17,211 nucleotides of DNA from DATFXF01 sp035258565 (GCA_035258565.1 DATFXF010000038.1:1-17211), one strand, 5' to 3'; positions 6,814 through 14,523 are shown, counted from the stretch's first letter. Notes: generated by a model from the sequence alone, not told the origin. Translations and numbers: made by a program.

Positions 6814-7434
6814 GTGGACATCGTTAAGGGCAACCGGGGCTGGATCGAGGTGATCGTCGGCCCGATGTTCTCTGGCAAGAGCGAGGAGCTGATCCGGCGG
6901 CTGCGGCGCGCCGAGATTGCGCGGCAGCGCGTGCAGATTTTCAAGCCCGTCATCGACCAGCGCTACGCAAATAACGAGATCGTTTCCCACTCGGGTCTGG
7001 GCATCGGTTCCGACAACGTGCGCACGGCCGCGGAGGTGCTCGAGAAAGTCGAGGCCCGCACGGAGGTGGTCGGCATCGATGAAGCGCAGTTTCTTGGCGA
7101 GGGTCTCGTTGAGGTTTCGACCAAACTCGCCGACATGGGCAAGCGCGTGATCGTGAGCGGCCTGGACACCGATTTTCTTGGCCGGCCGTTTGAGCCTATG
7201 CCGCGCCTGCTGGCCGTTGCTGAGGAGATCAGCAAGCTGCTGGCCATCTGCGTGCGCTGCGGTAACCCGGCGGTGCACACGCAGCGCCTGGTGGCATCTG
7301 AAGATCTAATCGTGGTCGGTGCCGCGGGAATGTACGAGGCGCGCTGCCGGCGCTGCTTCGAGCCACAACTCGCCCACGAAAAGGTGGAAGCCGAAAAGAA
7401 GTCCGCTGAGAAAGCCCGCGCCGCTTCGAGTTAA
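6814..7434 (+). CDS. tdk: thymidine kinase (type II)
   Basis: Phosphorylates thymidine (or deoxyuridine) to the monophosphate with ATP in the salvage pathway; cytoplasmic, normally a tetramer. The 206-residue length is typical. The P-loop GPMFSGKS covers residues 16-23. The DEAQF motif covers 89-93, with E90 as the expected catalytic base. The zinc site is four cysteines, C146, C149, C178 and C181 (CVRC...CRRC). The lasso/thymidine-binding region VVGAAGMYEARCRRC (167-181) contains the family's YE-x-RC motif. The start is a GTG; a weak GAGAA-type site lies before it and no other start would keep the P-loop. The Lys/Glu-rich tail after 185 is ordinary for the family. The gene is convergent with nagZ, only seven bases away. 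Confidence 0.95.
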   Translation: MDIVKGNRGWIEVIVGPMFSGKSEELIRRLRRAEIARQRVQIFKPVIDQRYANNEIVSHSGLGIGSDNVRTAAEVLEKVEARTEVVGIDEAQFLGEGLVEVSTKLADMGKRVIVSGLDTDFLGRPFEPMPRLLAVAEEISKLLAICVRCGNPAVHTQRLVASEDLIVVGAAGMYEARCRRCFEPQLAHEKVEAEKKSAEKARAASS

Positions 7435-7441
7435 TCAAAGC

Positions 7442-8500
7442 TTATCTCCGCAAGGCCTCGACTCTCTTGCGAATCTCAACCGCAAGAGCTTGATGTTCTG
7501 CGCATCCCACGACGTCGAGGGAGGGTTGTTCCTGCGATCCGGGCCCGGCCTCGGGGAGGAGCTGCTTGATACGCTCCCGACTCGCTTGCCATTCGGCCGC
7601 GTTGAACCGCCCGCGGTGGAACGCTTCCTCGACGGTGTCGAGCGACGGGCGAACGGCGGCCCAGTTGTGGCAAAGCAGGGCCAGGTCGCTTTCGGCCAAG
7701 AATGTGTCTACCGCCGCCTCGCCCGGCCCCCATCGTCGCGCGATTGCGCCCATGCCCAAGTCATCGGCCAGGATGGCGCCGCGGAAGCCGAGTTGTTGTC
7801 GCAGCGTCCCGGCGAGCATTCGTCGCGACAGGGACGCGGGTCGCTCGGGATCAATCTGTGGTAACAGAATGTGGGCGGTCATGATGAGCGGCACACCGGC
7901 TGAAATCGCTCGAGTGAACGGCACAAGCTCAACTTGACTAAGCCGCTCCGCCGTGCCTTGGAAGACGGGCAGGTCCTTGTGCGGGTCCACTTGCGTGTCG
8001 CCGTGACCCGGAAAATGCTTCGCGCAGGCGAGCACGTGTTCAGCGGTGAGGCCTCGAATAAACGCCGCGCCGAGTTGTGCCACCTGATAGGGGTCGGCGC
8101 CGAAGCTTCGGTGCTCGGTGACCCAGCTCGTGGGATTCACGTGCAGGTCAAGCATGGGCGCAAAATTTAGGTTGCAGCCCGCAGCACGCAGTTCCCGCGC
8201 CATGCCTCCGGCCGTCTGCTCGACGAGGAGCGGGTCGCCCACCAAGCCGAGCTCGCTCGGCGAAGCCCATTGCGTGAAGGGCTCCGGTAACGAGAACCGT
8301 GTGCCGCCTTCTTGGTCGATGCCGATCAGCACCGGTCGCCGGGCAGCGCGCCGGATTTCCCGCGTGAGAGAATACAGGCCGTTTAGGCTCGTCCAGTTGC
8401 GTTTGAAAATGACCACACCTGTGAGCCCTTCCTCAAGAAGATCGGCGAGTTCCTCGCCGAGGCTCATGCCGTCAAATCCCAGAATGAACTTTTCGAGCAC
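7442..8500 (-). CDS. nagZ: beta-N-acetylhexosaminidase NagZ (glycoside hydrolase family 3)
   Basis: Removes terminal N-acetylglucosamine from GlcNAc-anhydroMurNAc (muropeptide) fragments during cell-wall recycling. No signal peptide is visible, consistent with the usual cytoplasmic NagZ. I favour GTG 8500 as start: a GGGGA site precedes it by seven bases and the protein then opens VLEKFILGFDG, where the family normally begins. ATG 8542, in frame, would add 14 unlike residues and has no ribosome binding site. Counting from ATG 8542: IGIDQEGG at 73-80, the signature KHFPGHGDT at 175-183, the Asp-x-His catalytic dyad D186/H188 (VDPHKDLP), and the nucleophile aspartate in LADDLGM (D260). Length (352 or 366) is normal. 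It is convergent with tdk and divergent from the sugar-kinase operon. Confidence 0.93.
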   Translation of the reverse strand: MLEKFILGFDGMSLGEELADLLEEGLTGVVIFKRNWTSLNGLYSLTREIRRAARRPVLIGIDQEGGTRFSLPEPFTQWASPSELGLVGDPLLVEQTAGGMARELRAAGCNLNFAPMLDLHVNPTSWVTEHRSFGADPYQVAQLGAAFIRGLTAEHVLACAKHFPGHGDTQVDPHKDLPVFQGTAERLSQVELVPFTRAISAGVPLIMTAHILLPQIDPERPASLSRRMLAGTLRQQLGFRGAILADDLGMGAIARRWGPGEAAVDTFLAESDLALLCHNWAAVRPSLDTVEEAFHRGRFNAAEWQASRERIKQLLPEAGPGSQEQPSLDVVGCAEHQALAVEIRKRVEALRR

Positions 8501-8707
8501 GCGGAGTTCCCCGTGCCTTCCGGATTGTCTCCGGGCGGTCATCTGTTATGATTCGCGGGCGGTTCCTTTTGGCTCGAGCGGGCTCGGCCAGCTGCGTCGC
8601 TTCACCCAGTTCGATCTCCTCCGAACACTTGGAGGGGTGCGGGGAGGCCGGCCTGGGCTCACGCGGCGGCGCCGGTGAGACTATCGGGAGAAGGGAAGCA
8701 AGTAAAG

Positions 8708-9724
8708 TTGAGAATCGAAGCGCGGGCGCCCACTCGCATTGATCTAGCCGGCGGCACACTGGACATCTGGCCGCTCTATCTTTTTCACGAAGGCGCGATG
8801 ACGGTGAACTGCGCGATCACGCGCTACGCCTCCTGCGTGATCGAGACCTCGCGTAGCCCTCGCCAGAAGCGAATCACGCTGGTCTCGCGCGACACGCGCC
8901 GCCAGGAGTCGTTTCCCTCGCTCGACGCACTCGACCGCGGCGGCCGCTACCGCCTGCCGCTGCTGGCGCACCTGGTACGGTTCTTCCGGCCCAAAATGGG
9001 AATAACGCTCACGACGGATTCAGAAGCCCCGGCGGGCGCGGGCATTGGTGGCTCAAGCGCAATGGCCGTGGCCATTTGTGCCGCGCTCGACCGCCTGACC
9101 CATGGCGGGCTGAGCCTCGAGGACTGGATCCACATCAGCCGCGACGCCGAGGCCATCGTCATTCGCGTGCCCACGGGCACGCAAGACCACTATCCGCCGG
9201 CCTTTGGTGGTGCGAGCGCCATCCATCTCCGCCCGGGCAGCGAACGCCGCGAAGCCCTGCGTGTGGATCTCGACGAACTTGAGCGGCGGCTGGTGCTCTG
9301 CTATAGCGGCAAACCGCGGCAGTCGGGAATCAACAACTGGGAGGTCTTCAAGGCCCACATCAACGGCGACTGGCGCGTCTGGCGCAACCTGGCCGAGATC
9401 GCTCGGGTGGCGCGGGGCGTCCGCGCGGCGCTCGAACGCGGGGATTGGAGGGAAGTAGGGCGACTGGTGCGCGAGGAATGGGAGTTTCGCCGGCGCAACC
9501 TGCCCACCATCTCGACACCGACGATTGATCGCATCATCGGCCGAGCGCGGCGCAAGGGCGCGCTGGGCGGCAAGGCCTGCGGCGCGGGTGGGGGCGGCTG
9601 CGTAGCCCTACTGATTGACCCCGATGCCCGCAGCGAGGTGGAAGTCGCCGTGGCTTCGGCTGGCGGCAAGCTCCTCCCCATAAGGATTGATCGCCGGGGC
9701 GTCCGCGTGCGCGTCAGCAAATAA
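8708..9724 (+). CDS. GHMP-family sugar kinase (HddA-like)
   Basis: ATP-dependent small-molecule kinase of the GHMP (galactokinase/homoserine/mevalonate/phosphomevalonate) superfamily. I choose TTG 8708 as start: GGGAGAAGGGAAG lies upstream and the product opens with the family's first motif, ARAPTRIDLAGG (residues 5-16). GTG 8675 would add 11 residues without a ribosome binding site. The ATP-binding glycine/serine motif EAPAGAGIGGSSAM lies at about 107-119. A likely catalytic aspartate lies in GTQDHYPPAFGG (D160), and motif 3 GGKACGAGGGGCVAL at about 287-301. All three motifs are intact. The layout is closest, from memory, to D-glycero-D-manno-heptose 7-phosphate kinase-like enzymes, but the substrate is not readable. 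It heads a three-gene run (gaps of 13 and 15 bases) and is divergent from nagZ, which hints at cell-envelope sugar metabolism. Confidence 0.85.
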   Translation: MRIEARAPTRIDLAGGTLDIWPLYLFHEGAMTVNCAITRYASCVIETSRSPRQKRITLVSRDTRRQESFPSLDALDRGGRYRLPLLAHLVRFFRPKMGITLTTDSEAPAGAGIGGSSAMAVAICAALDRLTHGGLSLEDWIHISRDAEAIVIRVPTGTQDHYPPAFGGASAIHLRPGSERREALRVDLDELERRLVLCYSGKPRQSGINNWEVFKAHINGDWRVWRNLAEIARVARGVRAALERGDWREVGRLVREEWEFRRRNLPTISTPTIDRIIGRARRKGALGGKACGAGGGGCVALLIDPDARSEVEVAVASAGGKLLPIRIDRRGVRVRVSK

Positions 9725-9737
9725 ACGAGAGACAAGC

Positions 9738-10688
9738 TTGGCGAGATCAGCGCAGCCTCCAACTGGCAAGCCGTTGAACCCGGAAGAACAGCCCCCCGAG
9801 CTGCCGAGCTCCTTCGGTCGGCCTCTTGACCCGGGCAGCTTCCTGCCGCGCATTTCCCGCGCGCTGCTGTTTATGGTGCTCTGGTATCTGCTGTGGATTT
9901 ACCTGCCCCGCATCCTCTCTCATGTGCTTCCCGGTGCCAGCTTTCTCACTCGGCTTGAGGTGACCTATGTGTTGTTCGATGCGGCCCTGCTCGTCGAGAG
10001 CTGGCTGTTCCTCCGGGCGTTTGACCGGCGCAGCTTCGGTACCCTAGGCCTGTGGTTTTATTCCGGCTGGGGCAGGGAGTTCGCGCTAGGCATGGGCATC
10101 GGCGGGGCGCTGATCGGTCTGGTCGTAGCCATCCTTGTTGGGCTAGGCGCGCTGCGTTACGCGGGCCCAAGCGGCGGTCTTGGAGAACTCCTCGGACCGC
10201 TCGGGGCGGAGGCGGGCTTGCTGCTCCTGGCGGCGATCTTCGAGGAGCTCGCCTTTCGCGGCTATGCGTTTCAGCGACTGCTCGAGGCCCTCGGGCCGTT
10301 CGCGGCCGTGCTTGTCTTCGCCGCATTGTTCGGCGTCGTTCATCTGACCAATCCCAGTGCCACATCGCTCTCGACCGCCAGCACGGCTCTCAGCGGCGTT
10401 CTGCTCGCCGTGGCGTACCTCAAGACGCGCGGGCTCTGGCTGCCCATCGGCTTGCACTGGATGTGGAACTTTCTCATGGGGCCGATTCTTGCGCTGCCCG
10501 TCAGCGGCATTGACTTCGGCACTACGCTCCTGCGCGCGCGGATGAGCGGCACGACCTGGCTGACCGGCGGCGAGTACGGCCCGGAAGGCGGCGTGGTCGT
10601 TGTCGGAGTGATTGTGCCGGCCATCTTCTGCCTGGCGCGCAGCCGGCGACTGGCTACTTCCCCAGCGATGGAGGAAGCCTTACAATAG
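9738..10688 (+). CDS. CPBP-family intramembrane metalloprotease (Rce1/Abi type)
   Basis: Multi-pass membrane protein with all three CPBP glutamic-protease motifs: EELAFR (E169, E170, R174), FGVVH (F198, H202) and HWMWN (H240, N244). These are the active-site residues of the CAAX-protease/bacteriocin-processing superfamily. A Pro-rich cytoplasmic-looking N-terminus of about 40 residues precedes membrane segments near 42-62, 75-95, 115-138, 158-170, 188-205, 215-230 and 290-310. I place the start at TTG 9738 (a GAGAG site before it), which avoids overlap with the kinase gene; the frame runs back to 9687 inside that gene. Roles in the family range from processing of prenylated proteins to bacteriocin self-immunity. 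Nothing here shows which applies, and no bacteriocin gene is visible nearby. Confidence 0.87.
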   Translation: MARSAQPPTGKPLNPEEQPPELPSSFGRPLDPGSFLPRISRALLFMVLWYLLWIYLPRILSHVLPGASFLTRLEVTYVLFDAALLVESWLFLRAFDRRSFGTLGLWFYSGWGREFALGMGIGGALIGLVVAILVGLGALRYAGPSGGLGELLGPLGAEAGLLLLAAIFEELAFRGYAFQRLLEALGPFAAVLVFAALFGVVHLTNPSATSLSTASTALSGVLLAVAYLKTRGLWLPIGLHWMWNFLMGPILALPVSGIDFGTTLLRARMSGTTWLTGGEYGPEGGVVVVGVIVPAIFCLARSRRLATSPAMEEALQ

Positions 10689-10703
10689 GCAGGCAGATTC
10701 ACC

Positions 10704-11582
10704 GTGGTTCGCCTGGCATACATTGCTGTCAGCCTGCTGCTCCTGATGGACGCTGATATCCCTCAGGTGTTCAGCTGGAAGGTGCAGCCTGCGCGAGAGG
10801 TCGAATTTCCCTCCGGACAGAGCCTTCCGGTCCTGCCCGAACTTTCGTCGCCGCAGAACCAGCAGGCTTCCGGCCAGAAAGCGGACCGCTTGCAGCCCGA
10901 GTCGCGCCTCGAGCTGGTTCGGTATGTCTCGGGTGAGTTTGCCCGCGCGCTGAAGGCGCTTCCGGCAGGGAAGAATCCCTTCCGGATCAAAGTGGGCCAG
11001 CCAGTTGATGAGCAGGCGCTGCGGCAGGCGCTCGCCAACCACGGTTCGGCTGTCAACCCGGGCGATACCGTGCAGGTTACTCGGCTGGAATTCCGCCCGA
11101 ACGAAATTGTGTTCGACTTGAACGGCGGCCGACGCAAGACCCGCTTGCGCGACCGCATCCGCGTCGAGATGGGCGGCATACCCACGGTGACCTCGACGCC
11201 CGCGAACGCACCGCCGGGTCTCCAGGGCCAGGGCTGCGCGCTGGTTCTCGATTTCGGCAGGCCTTTGCCGGACCTCACGCCGGACGAGTTGAAGCGTTTG
11301 CTGTCTGGCGTGCTCGACTTCTCGAAGCAGCGCTCGGCCTCCGTCCAGTGGGTCGAAACACTGCCACCGGAGATCCAGAAAGCCATTCAAGAGAAGCGCG
11401 CGGTCGTAGGGATGGACCGCGAGATGGTCGTGGCGGCCATCGGTAGGCCGCAGCGTAAGGTCCGGGAGCGCGACCCGGAGGGAATAGAAACAGAAGACTG
11501 GATTTACGGAGAGCCGCCCGGGAAGACCGTATTCGTGCGCTTCGAAGGCGACAAGGTCGTCAACGTCAGGCAGTATCCGTAG
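10704..11582 (+). CDS. predicted exported protein with BamE/SmpA-like C-terminal domain
   Basis: The GTG start at 10704 follows the protease gene by 15 bases; AGGCAGG lies about 12 bases upstream. The 292-residue product opens with a short hydrophobic stretch (LAYIAVSLLLLM, residues 4-15) that may be a signal peptide or anchor; the cleavage site is unclear. A Pro/Gln/Ser-rich linker (about 30-60) leads into an alpha/beta-looking central region (65-215). The last 65 residues (GMDREMVVAAIGRPQRKVRE...TEDWIYGEPPGKTVFVRFEGDKVVNV) match the pattern of BamE/SmpA/OmlA-type domains: a 'GM...V..aiG.P' helix followed by a W-Y strand and a final F-x-x-x-x-V strand. That domain is typical of envelope proteins. 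Function unknown; operon position suggests a link with the kinase and protease. Confidence 0.7.
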   Translation: MVRLAYIAVSLLLLMDADIPQVFSWKVQPAREVEFPSGQSLPVLPELSSPQNQQASGQKADRLQPESRLELVRYVSGEFARALKALPAGKNPFRIKVGQPVDEQALRQALANHGSAVNPGDTVQVTRLEFRPNEIVFDLNGGRRKTRLRDRIRVEMGGIPTVTSTPANAPPGLQGQGCALVLDFGRPLPDLTPDELKRLLSGVLDFSKQRSASVQWVETLPPEIQKAIQEKRAVVGMDREMVVAAIGRPQRKVRERDPEGIETEDWIYGEPPGKTVFVRFEGDKVVNVRQYP

Positions 11583-11587
11583 CCGCG

Positions 11588-11616
11588 TTGACTTTTTCTG
11601 CCGTGCGCCCTAGCAT
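11588..11616 (+). promoter_or_regulatory. sigma70-type promoter of the gap operon
   Basis: TTGACT (11588-11593) and TAGCAT (11611-11616) are separated by exactly 17 bases, starting six bases after the preceding stop codon. Transcription would begin near 11623, leaving a leader of about 145 bases before the gap ATG. The -35 matches five of six consensus bases. Confidence 0.5.
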
Positions 11617-11651
11617 CAGCGATTCCGCGACTGGTTCTTGATCATCTAAAC

Positions 11652-11701
11652 GGAGCCTGGGGCTGAAGCCCCGCAGAGAGGGACATCGGTGCCGAGGCTC
11701 C
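11652..11701 (+). repeat. REP-like double inverted repeat in the gap leader
   Basis: An inner hairpin GGGGCT-GA-AGCCCC (11659-11672) lies inside an outer perfect 7-bp pair GGAGCCT (11652-11658)/AGGCTCC (11695-11701). A second possible stem, GAGGGA (11678-11683)/TCCCTC (11699-11704), encloses TCGG-TG-CCGA (11686-11695) and competes with the outer pair. The GGGGCTGAAGCCCC core resembles dispersed intergenic repeats I associate with Acidobacteria; copy number cannot be judged from one window. Confidence 0.42.
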
Positions 11702-11712
11702 CTCGACTCCGC

Positions 11713-11747
11713 TCCGGACAAGCGAAGCTCCGATCCGCTTGCGGATC
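11713..11747 (+). promoter_or_regulatory. mutually exclusive hairpins next to the gap ribosome binding site
   Basis: Fold A pairs TCCG (11713-11716) and CAAGCG (11719-11724) with CGCTTG (11736-11741) and CGGA (11742-11745). Fold B pairs GATCCG (11732-11737) with CGGATC (11742-11747) around a CTTG tetraloop. They use the same bases, so only one can form. A short CTAG-CAG-CTAG repeat pair (11748-11758) and the GGGAGG ribosome binding site (11760-11765) follow directly. A regulatory leader is possible; no known riboswitch class was recognised. Confidence 0.3.
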
Positions 11748-11769
11748 CTAGCAGCTAGCGGGAGGATTC

Positions 11770-12774
11770 ATGCCGATCAAAGTGGGCATCAATGGGTTCG
11801 GCCGCATCGGCCGCAATATCATGCGCGCCTCGCTCGGCGACCCGGCCATTGAGTTTGTTGCCGTCAACGACATTACCGACCCGCAGACGCTGGGGCATTT
11901 GCTGAAGTACGACTCCATCCTCGGCAACCTCCCCCATCGGGTGACGCACACGGATGAGTCCATCGCCGTGGACGGCAAGAGTTTCCGCGTCTTCAAAGTG
12001 AAAGAGCCGGCAGAGATCGACTGGGCGTCAGTGGGCGCGGAGATTGTGATCGAGTCCACGGGCCTGTTTACCAAGGGTTCCGACGCCCACAAGCACGTGC
12101 GCGGCCCGGTGAAGAAGGTGATCATCTCGGCTCCGGCCACCGACCCGGACCACACCCTGGTGCTGGGCGTGAACGAAAAAACGTACGATTCGGCGAAGCA
12201 TCAGGTGGTCTCTAACGCTTCCTGCACGACAAATTGCCTGGCGCCAGTGGCTAAGGTGCTGCTCGACACGTTCGGCATCGTCCATGGCACAATGACCACG
12301 ATTCACTCCTATACGAACGACCAGCGTCTCCTGGACCTGCCCCACAAGGATTTGCGCCGCGCCCGTGCGGCCGCGCTCTCGATGATTCCGACGACGACCG
12401 GCGCCGCCAAGGCTCTGCACTTGGTGATCCCCGAGCTCAAGGGAAAGCTCGACGGCTACTCCCTGCGCGTCCCCACTCCGAATGTCAGCGTGGTGGATCT
12501 GACCGTGACCACGGAAAAGCCGGCGTCGGTCGAAACCGTGAACGCGGCCCTGCGCCGCGCTGCTGAGGGCCCCATGAAGAGTATCCTCGACTACACCGAG
12601 GAGGAGCTTGTCTCGGCCGACTTCAGGGGCAACCCGCACTCCTCGATTGTTGATGCGGCCTTTACCCGTGTGGTGAGCACCTACTGCGTCAAGGTGCTAG
12701 CCTGGTACGACAATGAATGGGGCTATTCGTGCCGCTGCCGCGACCTGATCAAATTCATGGCCGCGCGGCTCTAG
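11770..12774 (+). CDS. gap: glyceraldehyde-3-phosphate dehydrogenase (type I)
   Basis: Oxidises glyceraldehyde 3-phosphate to 1,3-bisphosphoglycerate with NAD and phosphate (reversible); cytoplasmic tetramer. The 334-residue length is standard. The Rossmann motif INGFGRIGR lies at 7-15, with D34 after the second strand (VNDITD), favouring NAD. The active-site motif SNASCTTNCLAPV contains C152, and the activating histidine is H179 (TTIHSYTNDQ). The C-terminal WYDNEWGYS (312-320) is intact. The start is strongly supported by GGGAGG four bases before the ATG. It is the first gene of the gap-dinB-pgk-tpiA-secG cluster behind its own promoter and a structured leader. A short inverted repeat overlaps its stop codon (12765-12778). 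Confidence 0.98.
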   Translation: MPIKVGINGFGRIGRNIMRASLGDPAIEFVAVNDITDPQTLGHLLKYDSILGNLPHRVTHTDESIAVDGKSFRVFKVKEPAEIDWASVGAEIVIESTGLFTKGSDAHKHVRGPVKKVIISAPATDPDHTLVLGVNEKTYDSAKHQVVSNASCTTNCLAPVAKVLLDTFGIVHGTMTTIHSYTNDQRLLDLPHKDLRRARAAALSMIPTTTGAAKALHLVIPELKGKLDGYSLRVPTPNVSVVDLTVTTEKPASVETVNAALRRAAEGPMKSILDYTEEELVSADFRGNPHSSIVDAAFTRVVSTYCVKVLAWYDNEWGYSCRCRDLIKFMAARL

Positions 12775-12841
12775 CCGCTCGGGTGGGGAATCAGCCAGAG
12801 AAGGATTCAGCACAGCATTCTCCATTCCACATACCTTCGAA

Positions 12842-13309
12842 ATGCGCCTCAGCCAGTCCACTTCCGAGCGCCTGAAGACACAGCTCGATTCACTGCCGCT
12901 CCTGTTCAGTGACGCGAGTCCCGAGGCCATGCGGCGCCGGCCATCATCGGGCCAGTGGTCAGCGCACGAGAACCTCGCACACCTTGCGCGCTACCACGGA
13001 GTATCTCTCGAGCGATTGCGGCGCATGCTCACCGAAGATCGGCCCAACTTGGGGCGCTATCGTGCCGAGAAGGATCCCGAAGCCGGCCTCTGGATGGCCA
13101 TGCCCACCGATGCGGTGTTGAAAGAGATGAAGCGTCTGCGGGGCGAACTCATCGACGCGGTCGAGCACCTCTCGCCCGGCGAGTTCGAACGTACGGGCAT
13201 CCATCCGGTTCTCGGCGAAATGTCCATTCCGATGTGGATCGAATTCTTTCTGGTTCATGAGGCTCATCACCTGTACGTGGCCTGGATGCGATCCCGGGGA
13301 GGCGGTTAG
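12842..13309 (+). CDS. DinB/YfiT-family putative metal-dependent protein
   Basis: A 155-residue four-helix-bundle protein of the DinB_2 type. The family pattern is clear: W-S-x-H-E-N-L-A-H-L (residues 39-48, with H47 as first metal ligand) and a C-terminal FLVHEAHHLYV (136-146, with H139 and H143 as the other two of the His triad). Members bind divalent metal and are either thiol-dependent S-transferases (bacillithiol or mycothiol type) or of unknown activity; DinB itself is named for DNA-damage induction. Which applies here is not visible. It sits between gap and pgk, 67 and 17 bases from them, so it is probably on the same transcript. No clear ribosome binding site precedes the ATG, so translation may be weak or the start slightly different. 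Confidence 0.83.
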   Translation: MRLSQSTSERLKTQLDSLPLLFSDASPEAMRRRPSSGQWSAHENLAHLARYHGVSLERLRRMLTEDRPNLGRYRAEKDPEAGLWMAMPTDAVLKEMKRLRGELIDAVEHLSPGEFERTGIHPVLGEMSIPMWIEFFLVHEAHHLYVAWMRSRGGG

Positions 13310-13326
13310 CCGCGTCATCCGTGACC

Positions 13327-14523
13327 ATGAGTAAACTCTCCATTCGCGATCTGGACCTTTTCGGCAGGCGTGTCTTTGTTCGCGTGGACTTCAACGTGCC
13401 GTTGGCGGACGGCAAGGTCACCGACAATACGCGCATTTCGGAAACGCTTCCAACGCTGCGCCTGGCCATCTCCCGAGGCGCCAGGCTTGTGTTGTGCTCT
13501 CACCTGGATCGGCCCAAGGGCAAGCCTGACCCGCGGTACAGCCTAAAGCCGGTGGCAGCAAGACTCGCCGAGCTGCTTGGGGCGCCCGTGGACTTCGCCG
13601 GCGATTGCGTTGGCCCGGACACCGAAGCGAAGAGCCGAGCGCTCGAAAACGGCGGGGTACTCCTGCTCGAAAACGTCCGGTACCACGCCGAAGAGGAAAG
13701 GAACGACGAGGTATTTTCAAGGCAGCTTGCCGCGCTGTGTGACGAGCTGTTCGTCTCGGACGCTTTCGGCGCGGCGCACCGCGCGCACTCCTCGGTGGTC
13801 GGCATCACCCGCTTCGTGCGCCAGGCTGCTGCCGGGCTTCTGATGGAAAAAGAGCTCACCTACCTCGGCAAGGCCCTTTCGGACCCCGAGCGGCCGTTTG
13901 TGGCTATACTCGGCGGCGCGAAGGTCTCCGACAAAATCGAGGTGATCCAGAACCTGATGAAGATCGCTGACGCGATGCTGATCGGCGGCGCCATGTCTTA
14001 CACCTTTTTGAAGGCCGAGGGCATGCCCGTCGGCAAGTCGCTCGTCGAGGACGACAAGCTCGAGCTCGCGAGCAGTCTGCGCAGAGAAGCGCGCTCGCGC
14101 GGCTTCCCACTGTTGCTGCCCGTGGACCATGTGCTGGGCGAAGAGTCGAAGGCAGACACGCGCACGCAAGTGACTTCGGTTTCGGCCACGCCGGAGGGTT
14201 GGATGGGCCTGGACATCGGGCCGAAGACGATTGCCACCTACCGCCAGAAGCTATCTGCGGCAAAGACCATCGTTTGGAATGGCCCGATGGGCGTTTTTGA
14301 AATGCCGGCCTTTGCCAAAGGAACTGTTGAAATTGCCCAGGCCGTGGCCGCGGCAACAGGCGCCGGAGCCACTTCGATTGTCGGCGGCGGCGATTCGGTC
14401 GCGGCGGTGCGCCAGGTGGGCGTGGCTGACAAGATCTCGCATATCTCAACCGGGGGCGGCGCTTCGCTGGAGTTCCTAGCTGGGCGGAAGCTGCCCGGCG
14501 TCGAGGCGTTGACAAATCGATAG
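13327..14523 (+). CDS. pgk: phosphoglycerate kinase
   Basis: Transfers phosphate from 1,3-bisphosphoglycerate to ADP, the step after GAPDH; cytoplasmic monomer. I take ATG 13327 (MSKLSIRDLDL), the usual family N-terminus; GTG 13321 would add two residues. GGGGAGG lies about 20 bases upstream at the end of the preceding gene. The PGK signature RVFVRVDFNVPL is near residues 15-26. The substrate-binding HLDRPKG block follows, and LGGAKVSDKI, WNGPMGVFE and the nucleotide-site glycines GGGDS and GGGASLEFL are all intact. Length of 398 is standard. The stop codon is the first base of a perfect 8-bp hairpin, so the 3' end of the coding region and the hairpin touch. Followed by tpiA after 92 bases. 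Confidence 0.98.
   Translation: MSKLSIRDLDLFGRRVFVRVDFNVPLADGKVTDNTRISETLPTLRLAISRGARLVLCSHLDRPKGKPDPRYSLKPVAARLAELLGAPVDFAGDCVGPDTEAKSRALENGGVLLLENVRYHAEEERNDEVFSRQLAALCDELFVSDAFGAAHRAHSSVVGITRFVRQAAAGLLMEKELTYLGKALSDPERPFVAILGGAKVSDKIEVIQNLMKIADAMLIGGAMSYTFLKAEGMPVGKSLVEDDKLELASSLRREARSRGFPLLLPVDHVLGEESKADTRTQVTSVSATPEGWMGLDIGPKTIATYRQKLSAAKTIVWNGPMGVFEMPAFAKGTVEIAQAVAAATGAGATSIVGGGDSVAAVRQVGVADKISHISTGGGASLEFLAGRKLPGVEALTNR

Noticed and set aside
8545..8550. CATAAC on the minus strand as a -10 box for nagZ
   Set aside because: No acceptable -35 box lies 16-18 bases upstream.
12028..12639. 203-residue minus-strand frame opposite gap
   Set aside because: Shadow of the intact GAPDH gene; no ribosome binding site and no motif.
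12765..12778. GCGGCT/AGCCGC inverted repeat at the gap stop codon
   Set aside because: A two-base loop, no T run, and mostly inside coding sequence; probably chance.
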